From NCBI RefSeq assembly GCF_958295425.1, contig NC_081144.1, positions 2,026,501-2,090,500 on the forward strand: DNA of 64,000 bases, in the 5' to 3' direction. Position numbers and translations under genes: made by a program. This DNA is from Solea solea (lineage: Eukaryota; Chordata; Actinopteri; Pleuronectiformes; Soleidae). This document shows positions 47,613 to 58,659 of the stretch, one piece after another. The notes under the pieces were generated by a model. It was not told where the DNA came from and ran no database searches. It saw only the letters and a list, made by a program, of their open reading frames with translations. Position 1 is the stretch's first letter. The number at the start of each line of letters is the position of its first letter.

Positions 47613-49038
47613 AATAAATAAAAGGTAAGACGTTTATTATTATATAAGATTTTAAATTTTAATTAGAAAGAAGCGAGATCAGCCAAAAAAACTTAACATT
47701 TTGGAATTTGACCTTATATTAATAAATATTCTTTTGTTTTTCTTGCTACCGTGTTGTTGAACAGTATGGAGTTGATTAAAACATAATTAAAAGCTTTTAA
47801 AACAACTCAATCTTTCAATTAAAGTCAAAATTGAAATATAAGCGTCTATTTTGGGTTCATATATTTGTGCATCCCAGTCATGAACCTCACCGCACGTCAC
47901 TGACATCAATCGCAAGGGCGTGACCCTTTCTCTGTCGCCCAATCAGCTGACTGACGTGGGTGGAGCCATTGTAGCTTCACCCGGACCGAACTGTACCATT
48001 TTACTCTGGTAGCCCAGGGAGAAAAAGTTGTTATTTTGGTTACTAATCCTAATTCCCCTATGCGTACTGAAACAAACTGTTCCACCCGGTTATTTTTATA
48101 ACTTTCACATGAGTTCCTCTAGAAAGATTAGTTCCAACTAGAAATGACTGTATTGTACTAATATTGTATGTTTACATGACTGTTGATCAGAGCCAGAGCG
48201 AACAACAAACTGCATCTACTGCATCACAGCTACTGAGTCATTTGACCCAGCAAGTGAACACGGATTCCATCTATTCTCATTCTAACAACAGCCAAACCTC
48301 AGCGGGTGTTTGTGGGGTTTTTGAAAAGAGGATTTGGAGACTCTGCTGTCCTGCTCATCACATCATCATTGCAGATCCACGCTGCCAGTCTCCTGCTCTA
48401 CCACACAAAGATTTCCCACTCATCTGCAGAGAGTGGGGAGGTGTCATGTTCATGACTGAGGTTCCAGACAGTTGGTGAATCCTGCCGTGTTTTCTGCTGT
48501 TGTCGAACATTCACCTCACAGCTGCAGTGGTGGTTTTCTCTGAGTATAACCAGTGTTCTATCATACGAGACACAAAGTAAACAAGCATCTGCTACATGTC
48601 AGACAGTTGTGTTGTCAGGTGTGTTGACATGTTTAAGGAGCACGGCAGCATCGATCATACGAGTTGCTGTTGTGAGTCAGTGGCTCTCCGGCTCTCCGTG
48701 TAAACACCTGCTTCACCTGTGATTCAACGCTGTTACTAACGTCACATTCATGCCTTGTGCGAGATTTGATTGGCTGAACAGAAATGAGGTTTGTCATCCG
48801 TGGCAATTTATTGCAAATGCAGAGGAGAGGAGTCGTTATGAAACGAAATAGTTTGTTCTCGACAAACACATCTGTCTTATTTCTCACCAAACACTTTAAC
48901 AAAAGGAATAAATGTAATAATTATACAGAAAGCACGACTAAAATAGTGATGTAATGTTGGGCAATATCCTAGCTGACATAACACCATGAAGTATCCAAAA
49001 CTGTTCTATATTTTAAAGCGCTTTACTATTGTTGTTAA
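47613..49038. other. Non-coding sequence, nothing specific
   Basis: No convincing exon; a 104-codon frame at 48164-48478 is Ser/Gln/His-rich without splice signals. Confidence 0.4.
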
Positions 49039-49039
49039 A

Positions 49040-49172
49040 TTACATGTCATTTAGCAGACGCTTTTATCCAAAGCGACTTACAAGGGACTTGAGTACCTCC
49101 TGCCAGGGGTGGAGTTGAACTTGAGACCATGAAGTCTTTTGCACACAGGGTACCGGTCTTAACCACTGAGCC
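49040..49172 (-). mobile_element. tRNA-derived SINE, minus strand
   Basis: On the minus strand: A-box-like TGGCTCAGTGG at the head, B-box-like AGTTCAACTCC about 50 nt later, then a tail TTGTAAGTCGCTTTGGATAA AAGCGTCTGCTAAATGACAT that is a familiar fish SINE 3' end. Compact and nearly full length for its type. Confidence 0.78.
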
Positions 49173-50340
49173 ACTTGAATTGGATGTCCTTGTTTTTTAT
49201 TATGTACTTGGCACTGGGTCTATGGAGAGGCATTTAAGTATTTGTTTATATAAAGTTGATTAGTTAATATGAATTCTTGTAAATACAATTAAAAAAACCT
49301 GGAAAAGGTGTTTTATCAATGATTGTACTGATTAAAAAATTGTTTTTGTGGTGCATCTGTTAAAACAAGGTGGCAGCAGCAAGTATTTAGTTAGTGGACT
49401 GTGTGTATGTTTGCATTAGTGAAATTTAAGACGTTCATGAATGCATCATGAAGCTACTGAAATTTACCAGGGTCATTGAAAGCATCTCATTAATCGCAAC
49501 ATAAAAATAAATTACCATGTATTACTTAAACTAGTTCTCATGCGCTGGAGTTTAGAACATTCAAACATTCAGTGAATCATCCTTGTTGAGCATTCAAACA
49601 TTTCTGATTGATTGGCAGCTCTCAGCCACTAAAACTGACAAATGCTGACAGTCAACAAGACACAGGACGCAAACACATAACTGAGTTTCATATTTTTAAA
49701 CAACCTAAAAGGACTTACAGCAGGTAGGTAGGTAGCAGAAGAGCCAGAATCCATCAAAACTAAATATCCAACACTAAATCCAAAAAAAAGAAGGCAGAAC
49801 CCAAACAAATGAGGGTAAACAAGACAAGCTTACACAAACAAACAAAAACACAGGGAGCAGGGAGACTGCGGGGGAACCTAACGACGAGACACAGGTGAAA
49901 CTAATAAGAGCAGGAAACGAAGCTGGCAGAAAACAAGCACAGGAAGGAAGGGCCTACAAAATAAAACAGTGAGTGTGAACTGGGACAAGATACATGAGGA
50001 AAAAAAAGAAAACAAACTACAGAGTAAAACAACTGAAACCCAGTGTCTATGAAAATACTTCATACTTCAAAAAATACTTCAAAATCCCTAAATGTTTACA
50101 AACAAAATGAAAAATGATAAAGATAATTTACAGGTATCAACATAAACTAAAGCAAATCATGTTCTTTTGGACCATACACTGAAAAATACACTGTGTATGT
50201 ATATTGTGGGATGTACTAGAATGATTTAGAGGGCAGCAGTGGGGCATTGGCCCCGTACACGATCCTAGAACCGGCCCTGAATTGTACCAGATCAGATGTT
50301 TAAAAGTGTTTGCACGTATATGTTTGTATGTATTTATGTG
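49173..50340. other. Non-coding sequence, nothing specific
   Basis: AT-rich; no feature supported. Confidence 0.5.
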
Positions 50341-50344
50341 TTTA

Positions 50345-50456
50345 TGTATTTATTCATACTGGAGCCTCTTGGACAGGTCATGTTTGTGAATGAGAACTGG
50401 CTCTCAAACATTTTATCTGGTAAAATAAAGGTCAAAATAAATAAGTAAATACATTT
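50345..50456 (+). mobile_element. LINE 3' tail fragment
   Basis: GAGCCTCTTGGACAGGTCAT...GAATGAGAACTGGCTCTC...CTGGTAAAATAAAGGTCAAA ATAAATAAG, a typical fish LINE 3' terminus. Confidence 0.65.
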
Positions 50457-51149
50457 TTAGGCTTTAATATTCCGCTCCTCGGCACAGGGAGCACACACAA
50501 ACACACACACACACACGAGGTAGTCACACATGCATGTGTAAGCGTAACAGACTGACTATGTATGTTTACAACTATGCCTTTAATCTGCGGCTGAAAATAG
50601 AATCCGACTAAAGCACGATTTCCTCCTTTGTTTGAGTCCTGTTTTATAAAAATGGAATCACGTCTTCAGTTGAACTGAGAACCAAAGTCAGAGCACGTAC
50701 AGAGAAGTGGACAAACATCAGGTGATTCATGAGAACTGATAAAGCTCAATAAACTCTTCTTTTTTTTTTTACAGCTGCAGTATAACCTGAATAGCTCTCT
50801 TCCTATGAAGTCACATGACCCCCCGACACGTAAGTGTGAGTGTCAAAATGGCTCAATTTCATAAAAGAAACAGAAAATAATACTTACATACAGTGTGGAT
50901 GAAAGACTTTTCTCCTCTTGTGAACTGTGATCGCTTGTCAGCCACATATCAAATTAAACAGTAACAGTAAGAGTAAGAGTGCAGTGTGCAGTGTGCACCG
51001 TCCTGTACGACTCCAAACAAACCCCTGTTTGTTTGGAGTCATATGGCACAAATGCTGTCTTCTGACTTCACACGGTCTGTGTGCACAACATGGTCTGCAG
51101 CCACTTACATTATCTACAGTATATCTGATCATCTCCTGTACATAACTGT
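50457..51149. other. Non-coding sequence, nothing specific
   Basis: CA run at 50499-50516, T/A run at 50759-50770, and an inverted ACTCCAAACAAACCCCTGTT TGTTTGGAGT hairpin at 51010-51039. Confidence 0.55.
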
Positions 51150-51150
51150 C

Positions 51151-51171
51151 TGTGTGTGTGTGTGTGTGTGT
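51151..51171 (+). repeat. (GT)n microsatellite
   Basis: Uninterrupted GT tract. Confidence 0.95.
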
Positions 51172-51329
51172 CATGTATGAGTGTCCCAGGCCAAGTTAAT
51201 GGATGATGGTGTGTTCCATGCAGTCTGAAGTCAGAATTTACAAGCTTCCACACAAACGCAAGTCAGATTTCCAACTCGAAAAGCAATCAGAGCATCCTCA
51301 AAAACATAGGATTCCAAGTTGGCTGCCAC

Positions 51330-52040
51330 TCATGTCATTCATTCATTCATTCATTCATTCATTCATTCATTGTCTATCACTTTATCCTCCACATGAGGTA
51401 TGAGGGTTGTGGGGTCGCTGGTGCCAATCCCAGCTGATATAGGGCGAAAGGCGGGTTACCAGTGTTGTATTGTAACGAAGCACAAATACTTTGTGACTCT
51501 ACTTAATTCACGTATCTGTACTTTGTACTTCGTTATTTGTATTTCTAGCAACTTTTATTTTTACTCCTCTACATTTCCTCTAACTATCTTTGTTACTCGT
51601 GACTACCAAATAAAATCAGAAGAGGTAGAAGAAGAAGAAGAGTTGGTGATGATCTGTATTTATATAGAGCTTTACTAGAATTCACACACTTCAACATGGG
51701 GTTAAGTGCCTTGCTCAAGTACACATATAGACTAGTAGAGACAGGAATTAAACCCAACTCACAACTCATCCGACCACTGAGCCACTATGACTCAATCTTA
51801 ACTTTTTAAATACTTTTACTTCTAGAATTCAAGTCCATTTTATATCAGAAAATGAGACTTTTGACAGTAAATGTCATATACTTTACTTTTACTTACGTAA
51901 TATTAGTAAAGAAATTGACTTCAACTTCTACTAAAGTCATTTTCTGGTAACGTACTTCTACGTTCTTTTGCTCAAGTATCCCTTTTAGGTTGTGGGTTAA
52001 ACCCTGGGCAGGTCCATCACAGGGACACTCATGTCGATAG
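51330..52040 (+). mobile_element. SINE-like repeat split by a later insertion
   Basis: (TTCA)n then TTGTCTATCACTTTATCCTC, CTGGTGCCAATCCCAGCTG, and GGGCGAAAGGCGGGTTA up to 51458. The expected continuation (ACCCTGGGCAGGTCCATCAC AGGGACACTCATG) resumes only at about 51999. The intervening 533 bp is an inserted DNA element. Confidence 0.8.
51459..51991 (+). mobile_element. Non-autonomous DNA element inserted in the SINE-like repeat
   Basis: Starts CAGTGTTGTATTGTAACGAA and shares AGCAACTTTTA, TATTTATATAGAGCTTT, CAACATGGGGTTAAGTGCCTT and CTACTAAAGTCATTTTCTGG with 28030-28805. The flanks GCGGGTTA (51451-51458) and GTGGGTTA (51992-51999) may be an 8-bp target duplication with one change. The 3' terminus looks eroded. 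Confidence 0.72.
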
Positions 52041-52142
52041 TGAGCAAACACTGTGCTTTTAATTTCTATTGCACCTCTGTCTTGTGTGTTACACATAGCA
52101 TAGTTCAGATGTTATGCATGGTCATGTTGCTACGCTGTAGGG

Positions 52143-52418
52143 CAGAGATCTCAAACTCGTGGCCCTCTGGTGGATTTCAAAATATCAACTTACAATGACT
52201 TATTTCTGTATTTTTTACTACACTAATTATGCATCATAAAAACAAACTCTTTTATTTTGATAATCCGTGTAATATCTCCACTTATATTGTTATTGGGATA
52301 TCTTTTTAAGATGATATCGCCCACCCTCGACTGAACAGTAGTTTTTACACTTGACTGACCAGACTAGATGCTCAGTGGCCCTCAGGTCGTTTGAGTTTGA
52401 GACGCCTGTGTGTCATGG
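52143..52418. mobile_element. hAT-like MITE remnant
   Basis: CAGAGATCTCAAACTCGTGG CCCTCTGG at the left and GGCCCTCAGGTCGTTTGAGT TTGAGACGCCTG at the right are imperfect inverted ends; family as at 26150. Confidence 0.65.
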
Positions 52419-53744
52419 GTTTTTTTTTCTGTCTTCTCAACTGGAACGTAGTTAAATAGTAGTTGTCGTCGCTCCCTGTTCCCTGATGTAAATGGAACGC
52501 ATGATTTTCCAGTTCATCTTGCTTTGATGAATCTTATAGATTCTGTTTCAGGGAAACAAATGTTCATAAATTGCCATGAAGATTTATTCTATGCAGCTAT
52601 AGCCTCGTCCAAATTAGCCAGACTTCAGTGAGCCTGGAGTCTAATCTGTTCAATCAGCAGTCAATCTGTAAATTTAATACATTGCAGTGCCAGTATTATT
52701 GTGATCATCAGTATTTATCTGTTGGTTGTACGATAGTATTTGTTGTGTCGGTTTAATATATAATTTTATAATTATTATCCTTTTGAAAAAGCTCACTGGT
52801 TGGCCAATCATCAGTGTGTTGTGTCTTTCTTCTTCCTCAGTTGTCTCTCACACCATGACCACACGTGTCTGGACTTCAGAGGAGTTTCCTGCTCGTGGCT
52901 CAGTGTGTAAACATCCTCAGCTTTTATATGTCCCTCTTGTGTCATTGTGCTTTTATTCCTCTGCTGCACACACAAAAACATGAAGACAAAACCGGACCAA
53001 ACAGGACATTAAAAATAGACAAATATAAACAAAAATGAACATGAAATTTGGTGGGGAAAATTTACATAAACACACACTTCCAGACATACGGGTTTTACTT
53101 CATATCTGCGTGACTAATGATTTACACAATACAACAGCCGTAGGGTCATTAGATGTTATTTCACACGTTTTTTTAAACTTGGCTTTATTGTGTGTTTAGC
53201 AATATGAGCTGCAAGTGAGTTCCACACAAACACGACTCAGTACAAAATGCTGCGTTGCTTACGATTCTGTCAGAGTGTGTATCCATATGAGCCACGTATG
53301 TCTGGAGATATTACTAAATGTGTGTCTAAACGTGAAGATTCCTGGGGGGGGCCAGTGGACTTATATTGTTTTTTTTAAACAATAAAAGTTATTTACAAAT
53401 GCACTGTTTTATAATAATTAGATTTTCCTTGTCACAATTGTCATTTTTAAATGGCAATGTAACCAAATCTAAGCCACGCAGGAGTGAACAAATGAAAAAA
53501 TTCTGCCTTTCTTTCACATCTGGAGTCAGATATCATAATAGGAGGTGAATGAATGAATGAATGTGTCACGACTGCTGCAAACCCAGCGGACTCTGGTTTC
53601 AAAGCGTAACTCCTTAGCAGCTGAGCTAATGGACATGATTTTCTGTCCCAGTCCATCCCAGGGACATAAATAAAACATTATAAAACCGAAGCTGCGGGCC
53701 GACTTTGGACATGCCTGACAGAAGCTATAAGAAGTGTTTAATAA
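52419..53744. other. Non-coding sequence, nothing specific
   Basis: An acceptor-like TTCTTCTTCCTCAG precedes an open frame at 52839 but no domain or donor supports it. GAAT repeat at 53548-53562. Confidence 0.4.
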
Positions 53745-53905
53745 CCTTTTTTTAGGCACAACTTAAAGACAATCGGATGAAACTTTATTTTTCATTTTCA
53801 CTAACTATATAAACACACCTATACAAAAAGTACTTTACTTTGTAAAATTTGGAAATACGTCACAGTTCAAAGATCGCTTGCCTCGTTTTTATGAACAAAA
53901 AGAAA
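53745..53905. mobile_element. Partner copy of the 24457-24740 family
   Basis: AATCGGATGAAACTTTATTT, CACTAACTATATAAACACAC and AAATTTGGAAATACGTCACA align with the earlier copy in the same order. Confidence 0.6.
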
Positions 53906-54384
53906 AGAAAAACAGTGAACAGTGAATTCTGCACAAAACTCTACTCCAATAATGATAAAAGACAAAATAAAAACTCAGGAGTTGTGTATTATCCCCACAG
54001 CAATTATGTTCCACATGAACACTAAGGGTTGTGAAAATCCTCAGTAAATAAAAGATGCCAGAAGATGGACTTATGTTTCACAGTTTTGCCAACTTGTATA
54101 TTTAGATTATCCAATCTCCAAGTTCTTTCAGCTTCTCTCTTTAGGGTTCACCACAGTGGATCATCTGTCTGATAGATAATGTTCTTGTTTAACAATCAAA
54201 ATAAAAACTCTAGACACTAGAAACAATGATTATTATTCCAGGCCATGAAGCATGAGGAAAAGTGTGTGTGCACCTTTGTGATGTTCTGGTTGAATTCCAG
54301 ACATGTGTGTTTTTTGATGCTGCAGCTGAAACAGATGTGCTCTGTCTACTCAGCAGGTGTCGTCACCTCAGTTCCCCTTCTCCC

Positions 54385-54386
<2 letters not shown>
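53906..54386. other. Non-coding sequence, nothing specific
   Basis: No feature supported. Confidence 0.45.

Positions 54387-54387
<1 letters not shown>

Positions 54388-54422
<35 letters not shown>
54388..54422 (+). repeat. (GT)n microsatellite
   Basis: Uninterrupted GT tract. Confidence 0.95.
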
Positions 54423-54425
<3 letters not shown>

Positions 54426-54718
54426 CTGTGGGTGTGTCCGCAGGGACCATCAAGGAAGGATGTCCCCGTTGCAAACAACCTGCCACCCACACACACAGTG
54501 TTCACAACAGCTGCTGTGTCGTCTATTGTTAGTTGTGCTTGTGTATCATTTGGTTTCACTGACACGGGATTAAAGCCTCGTCACGATGATGTAAAACAAC
54601 AGAAAATGACTTTGACAGGGGGCTTTTTTTCCTTCTTCTCTTTCTTCCTCTCTCTTCCTGGGGACGGGTGTTGCAAATGATCATCTGCTACTTGCATCAG
54701 ACAGTATGAAGCTGTCAA

Positions 54719-54742
54719 ATTATTATTATTATTATTATTATA
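54719..54742 (+). repeat. (TTA)n microsatellite
   Basis: Seven TTA units. Confidence 0.9.
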
Positions 54743-55341
54743 ATGATAACAATAATCATAATAATGTCTGCATACTTGTGAAATACAGTATCAGATGTCA
54801 CAAACACATCATGCTGCCTCATAAATTTGTGAAATGTTGCCTCACACGTTAGAGTTCTGACACACCTACGGCGACATGGCTTTAGTTTACATTTGAAGTT
54901 TTATAGTTCGACTGAAAGAATACAAACTCTGACTGCAGCAAACTCATTGAAACACTCCAACCTCAACCGAGTATGACATTCATTCCTGTACGGATTAAAA
55001 AAATGATCTTCTAATATCACAGGAATGACAACAGCACAAGTGTTGTTGCGATGACACACAGGTATGCATGTTGATCTTCATCTATAATATGGGAATCACA
55101 GCTGGTTGATGTTTATCTATAATATGTGAATCACAGCTGCTTGTGCTGTCGCTCTGATGTGGTGAATCTCGTGCACCTGACTGATTTCATGTGTCAAGAC
55201 TACAACTTTTTCCTGAACTCACTGATGCATAAAAGAAAGTGGCGAGGGAGAGCTTCACGTCTCTCCTGTCAAAAATCACAATCAAACAGGAAAGTGTAGA
55301 CAGACACAAGGTGCACGCGGTCAGTCGAGTTCTTGTCTTAC
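54743..55341. other. Non-coding sequence, intron-like if the 55342 exon is real
   Basis: Contains a short direct repeat, CATCTATAATATGGGAATCA CAGCTG (55080-55105) and TTTATCTATAATATGTGAAT CACAGCTG (55112-55139). Confidence 0.5.
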
Positions 55342-55560
55342 CTGTGCAGACTCTCCTCGTGTGCTGGTGTGTGGTTTTCAGTCCGAGCGGCAAACTGCTT
55401 CCTGAGCCTCCACCTTTAAGATACAAGCAGCTCCCGAGTTAAAGGAGGAGGGAGAGGAAAGGCCCAGCTCCTCCCCCGACACTGAGAGCAAAGTGCAACT
55501 TCCTGGTGTTCAGGATGGCGGGACAGGGACTCTGAGGGGTTAATGCGAGTGCTGCCAGGA
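55342..55560 (-). other. Putative non-coding first exon, minus strand
   Basis: The minus strand reads GTCTGCACAG then GTAAGACAAG, a near-perfect donor at 55342/55341. The upstream part is GC-rich, purine/pyrimidine-clustered promoter-type sequence (GGGGGAGGAGCTGGGCC). A TATA-like CTTTATAAACC lies at 55585-55595, placing a start near 55555-55560. It would be spliced to a downstream minus-strand exon, possibly 36529-37184, with an 18-kb intron. No coding frame is convincing. It lies 3.5 kb from PEX10 in divergent orientation. Confidence 0.42.
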
Positions 55561-55584
55561 CGTTGCAGTAAAAGGATCGGAGTG

Positions 55585-55595
55585 GGTTTATAAAG
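55585..55595 (-). promoter_or_regulatory. TATA-like box, minus strand
   Basis: CTTTATAAACC on the minus strand, about 30 nt before the inferred start of the putative exon at 55342-55560. Confidence 0.35.
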
Positions 55596-55879
55596 GAACA
55601 TTCACTCAGTAGCGGTTATGGTACACCTAACTGGCTCAGGGAGCAGCACTGTGGAGACAAAGAAACTGGTTCTGCAACTTGTCAGGCAGATCACAGTGGA
55701 GCTGCCCGGCCTTTGAATGAATAAGTCAATGACTGTACTTCACCTACTCACCCAGGTGGAGGGGTCACATCAAAACTGGGTCACAATATGGTGTTCCCAC
55801 AACCCTCGCGTCAGGGATCGGCCCGCTGCTAGACTTTAGGCTGGACTCAGACATCCAGGTTCCTCCCGACACCAACCAG

Positions 55880-56012
55880 GAAACAGTATGAATGGAAGTC
55901 TATAAGCAAATGAGTCGACTTCACACTTGATTTATAACATAATGAGTAACAATCACAATCAGTTCCAGGTGTTCCTCAATCAAACATGATGTCCCTTTTG
56001 TAAACGATGTTT
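55880..56012. repeat. Dispersed repeat fragment
   Basis: AATGGAAGTCTATAAGCAAA TGAGTCGACTTCACACTTGA TTTATAACA resembles the end of the repeat at 11950-12260. The following ATGATGTCCCTTTTGTAAACG matches 24055-24073. Confidence 0.5.
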
Positions 56013-56527
56013 CCATTTAGAGGAAAATATTAGTGGCTGTTTGAGGATAACAAGGGTTTTCAGTCATGTGCAGCGAATCCAGTCCTGATTTAACACTGTA
56101 TAGACTCCACAGAACAGACAGTGAGAATGGCTCTATGCCACGTTTTAATATACGATACCAATAATATCTAATATATACTAATATCTGTCCGATTATTTTA
56201 TTTATCTTATTTTTACAAAACTGCACTCATCATTCTTGTTTTTTGTCGTCTTTATCTTAAAATAAATCATTCTGGTCACATGATGTTAGTGTTACATTAT
56301 CTTTACAGCAGGCTCAGTAAAGTATATATGTGATATTAAGGGTTTGTGCATCCTATCAGGGCCACATGGTTGGTGTAGGTAGAAAATGAATGGATGGATG
56401 GATGGATCCAATCAGATTTCATGTTTTTCTTTTTCTTATGCGATACAGTGATTTTTAACCATCACCCCAATATGACACTGCAAATGTAACTCGCTTCTGT
56501 TCATTGTCCACCTGATAGATTCATCCG
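56013..56527. other. Non-coding sequence
   Basis: (ATGG)n at 56388-56406. Nothing else supported. Confidence 0.5.
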
Positions 56528-56865
56528 TAATTCACAACTGGTCCAAAACTCTGCAGCACACCTCATCACTAGAACCTCGTCCATAAAACCATATAACACC
56601 TGTTCTCCAGCAACTCCACCGACTCTGTGTTAAACATCGCATCTCATCGCGTCTCCTCACTTTCAAGGCCATCAACAACGTCGCCCCGCAGTACCTCGCA
56701 GAGCTCCTCCACATTAACACACCAACCGTTTATCTAAGGTCTACTTCTGTTTTTATGTTGTTTGTTATATTTATATTCATAATTATATTTTACATTTGCA
56801 TTTTGTACTGTCTTTACACTTTGTACTGTGACCTTGAGTGTCCCGAAAGGCACATATAAATCACT
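56528..56865 (+). mobile_element. L2-type LINE 3' fragment, degraded reverse transcriptase
   Basis: Broken frames read LVQNSAAHLITRTSS and then KHRISSRLLTFKAINNVAPQ YLAELLH, matching the C-terminal end of L2/CR1-type reverse transcriptases. A frameshift separates the two parts. The 3' UTR ends GTGACCTTGAGTGTCCCGAA AGGCACATATAAAT, a normal L2 tail. Dead, 5'-truncated copy. Confidence 0.82.
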
Positions 56866-56892
56866 GGTACCAGCATATATGGGTGTAGAGCC

Positions 56893-57260
56893 ATGGTTCT
56901 CAAACTGTGGAACAAGTACCATCAGTGGTACGTGAGCTTCCTCTGGTGGTACTTGGGGGGGAAATCCGAAATACTACTGTATAAACCAGGGTATGTGAGG
57001 AATTTTGAAAATATGAAATAATAATAATTATCTCTCGCTCCATCTTAATCTAATTTCACTATACCAGTGTGTGTGTGTGAGGAAGAGGAGGATGATGAGA
57101 GATCAAATGATCTTATTGGGAATAAATCTGCCTCCTGACTTTGCTCGGCCTATTTACACCACTGTATTTTAACATTGGTGATAATGGTGTTACTTTGAGA
57201 GCTCAGTATTTTCCTCAAGTGGTTCTTGGTATAAAAGATTTTCTGAACCATTGGTGTCTG
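56893..57260. mobile_element. hAT-like MITE remnant (GGTTCTCAAACTGTGG type)
   Basis: CATGGTTCTCAAACTGTGGA ACAAGTACCATCAGTGGTAC at the left and AGTGGTTCTTGGTATAAAAG ATTTTCTGAACCATTGG at the right, an inverted pair typical of a fish hAT family. Confidence 0.68.
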
Positions 57261-57989
57261 TCGAGGGTGAAAAAATGCAACACAGGATGAAATGAGAGAA
57301 ATCAAAACACGTGAGAAAATGAAAGGAAGGGGACGGTCTTACTTTGCAACACAGAGCACAATGGAAATATAAAAAACTAACTCATTTTAAGTGCAAAAGG
57401 AAAAGGACTCTGTTGTTGTAACCAGGCTGAGACTCGAGCACCGAGGGCTGACTGATTGAGAAACACTCTGATGTCAAGTGTGACAGTAGAATCACTCAAT
57501 CATGTCCTCATCCAGGGAAAGAACTACTCGCTTCAAATGAGGGAACTGTTCAGAGACCTGCGGGAGCAGCTGGAGAAACAGTGTTCCCATACTCTGCCAT
57601 ACACTCAACCTGGACAGCTGGGCTAAAATGAAGAAACTTGGAATATCGACACAGGATTATACTCTATAAGAAAATATGAAACAACACTGAGTAGAAGAAA
57701 TCGGGGACGATGACGCCATCTTTGTTTCAGAAAGCTTTAGGCAGCACTCACCAGCATTAAATCTGTTAGATAGCTCTGGTTTATAAAATTCATCAATTCA
57801 TATACAGAATGTACAATAATAGCATTGTGTCTGTTTTGCACACACACCAGTCAGTGGTAGTGAAGTTGTCCTGCATTTAAACCATCTTTATTACACACCA
57901 GTAATGAACATTAGTATGGGCAGCAACAGAAGATTGGGTATCTTGCTCAGGGTCACCAATCATTGGCATTACGAGCACAGTTTTTTCCC
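57261..57989. other. Non-coding sequence, nothing specific
   Basis: No exon or clear repeat. Confidence 0.5.
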
Positions 57990-58391
57990 TCTTAGCCAAA
58001 GGCTACCCAAAATCCTTAGCAGAGGATGTTTTCAATCCATCCATCTCTGGTTATGGGCCCAGCACACTTGCGTTGCGCCGCTCTGCAGACAATGTTTAAA
58101 TCATAAGGAGTTCTGGTAAAGCAAGCACTTCGAGCAAAAGAAGTTGACATGAAAGCAATTGTGGGGATACAAGACTGGGGTATAAATGAAACTGGACAAC
58201 ATCTGTACACTATCCAACAACACGCTGGTGTGGAGTCAGAAGAAAGAGACATTCATTACCAGTTTAAAGGGCAAACATGGGCTTAGTTTAACACTTTATT
58301 AAAAAAAAAGAAAATGGATGTAGGAGTTATGATGAGAAGAGGAGGAAATTCAATTTTCAGTGGTAGAAAAAGCCCTGATTGAATCCATTAT
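57990..58391. repeat. tRNA-iMet cassette, copy A (duplicate of 59480-59779)
   Basis: A segment upstream of PEX10 that matches intron 1 beyond the tRNA itself. Shared words include GGCTACCCAAAA before the tRNA (GGCTGCCCAAAA in the other copy). After it come CTGGTGTGGAG, CAGTTTAAAGGGCA, ACATGGGCTTA, GTAGGAGTTATGA and GGAAATTCAAT, all in the same order. Copy A has about 80 extra bases between the tRNA relic and CTGGTGTGGAG. This is a local duplication rather than a retroposed tRNA. Confidence 0.82.
58017..58087 (-). pseudogene. Decayed initiator tRNA-Met copy
   Basis: 71-nt relic of the intact tRNA at 59496-59567. About 60 of 72 positions match, including the GTGCTGGGCCCATAACC anticodon region. 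One base is lost from the 3' side of the anticodon stem, the first acceptor base is changed (TGCAGAG), the A box is altered (CGGCGCAACGC), and the invariant C of the TpsiC/B box is changed (GGATTGAAAAC). It is unlikely to give a stable initiator tRNA. Flanking sequence also matches the intact copy. Confidence 0.88.
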
Positions 58392-58514
58392 TGGGCACCT
58401 CAGGGGCTGAATGGAGGGCAATGATTAGCCATCATACCTACGAGATATAAAGTGTATTTATTTATTTATTTATTTATTCATGGTTTCCTTTCCGCATATC
58501 TTCGCAGTTACACT

Positions 58515-58655
58515 CCAGTTCGTTAAGTGGCGGTAATACACCCATGCGCTGTTACCACCTGCCAAAATGAGTCAACGAAGAAGAATAGTGACCTGTAGAG
58601 GGCAGCAATACGTTGTTGGTGCGTCTCCTCTACCAAATACAAAGAAGAAGAAGAA
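58515..58655. repeat. Dispersed 'GGCGGTAATA...GAAGAAGAA' repeat, two tandem parts
   Basis: Two related units, GTTAAGTGGCGGTAATACAC...CCAAAATGAGTCAACGAAGAAGAA and GAGGGCAGCAATACGTTGTT...CCAAATACAAAGAAGAAGAAG. I recognise this as a widespread fish interspersed motif. It sits immediately upstream of the PEX10 leader, so it could contribute promoter sequence. It is preceded by a (TTTA)n tract at 58457-58480. Confidence 0.6.
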
Positions 58656-58659
58656 CGTA

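Noticed and set aside
48164..48478. 104-codon + strand frame rich in Ser, Gln and His
   Set aside because: No start in good context, splice signals or conserved motif.
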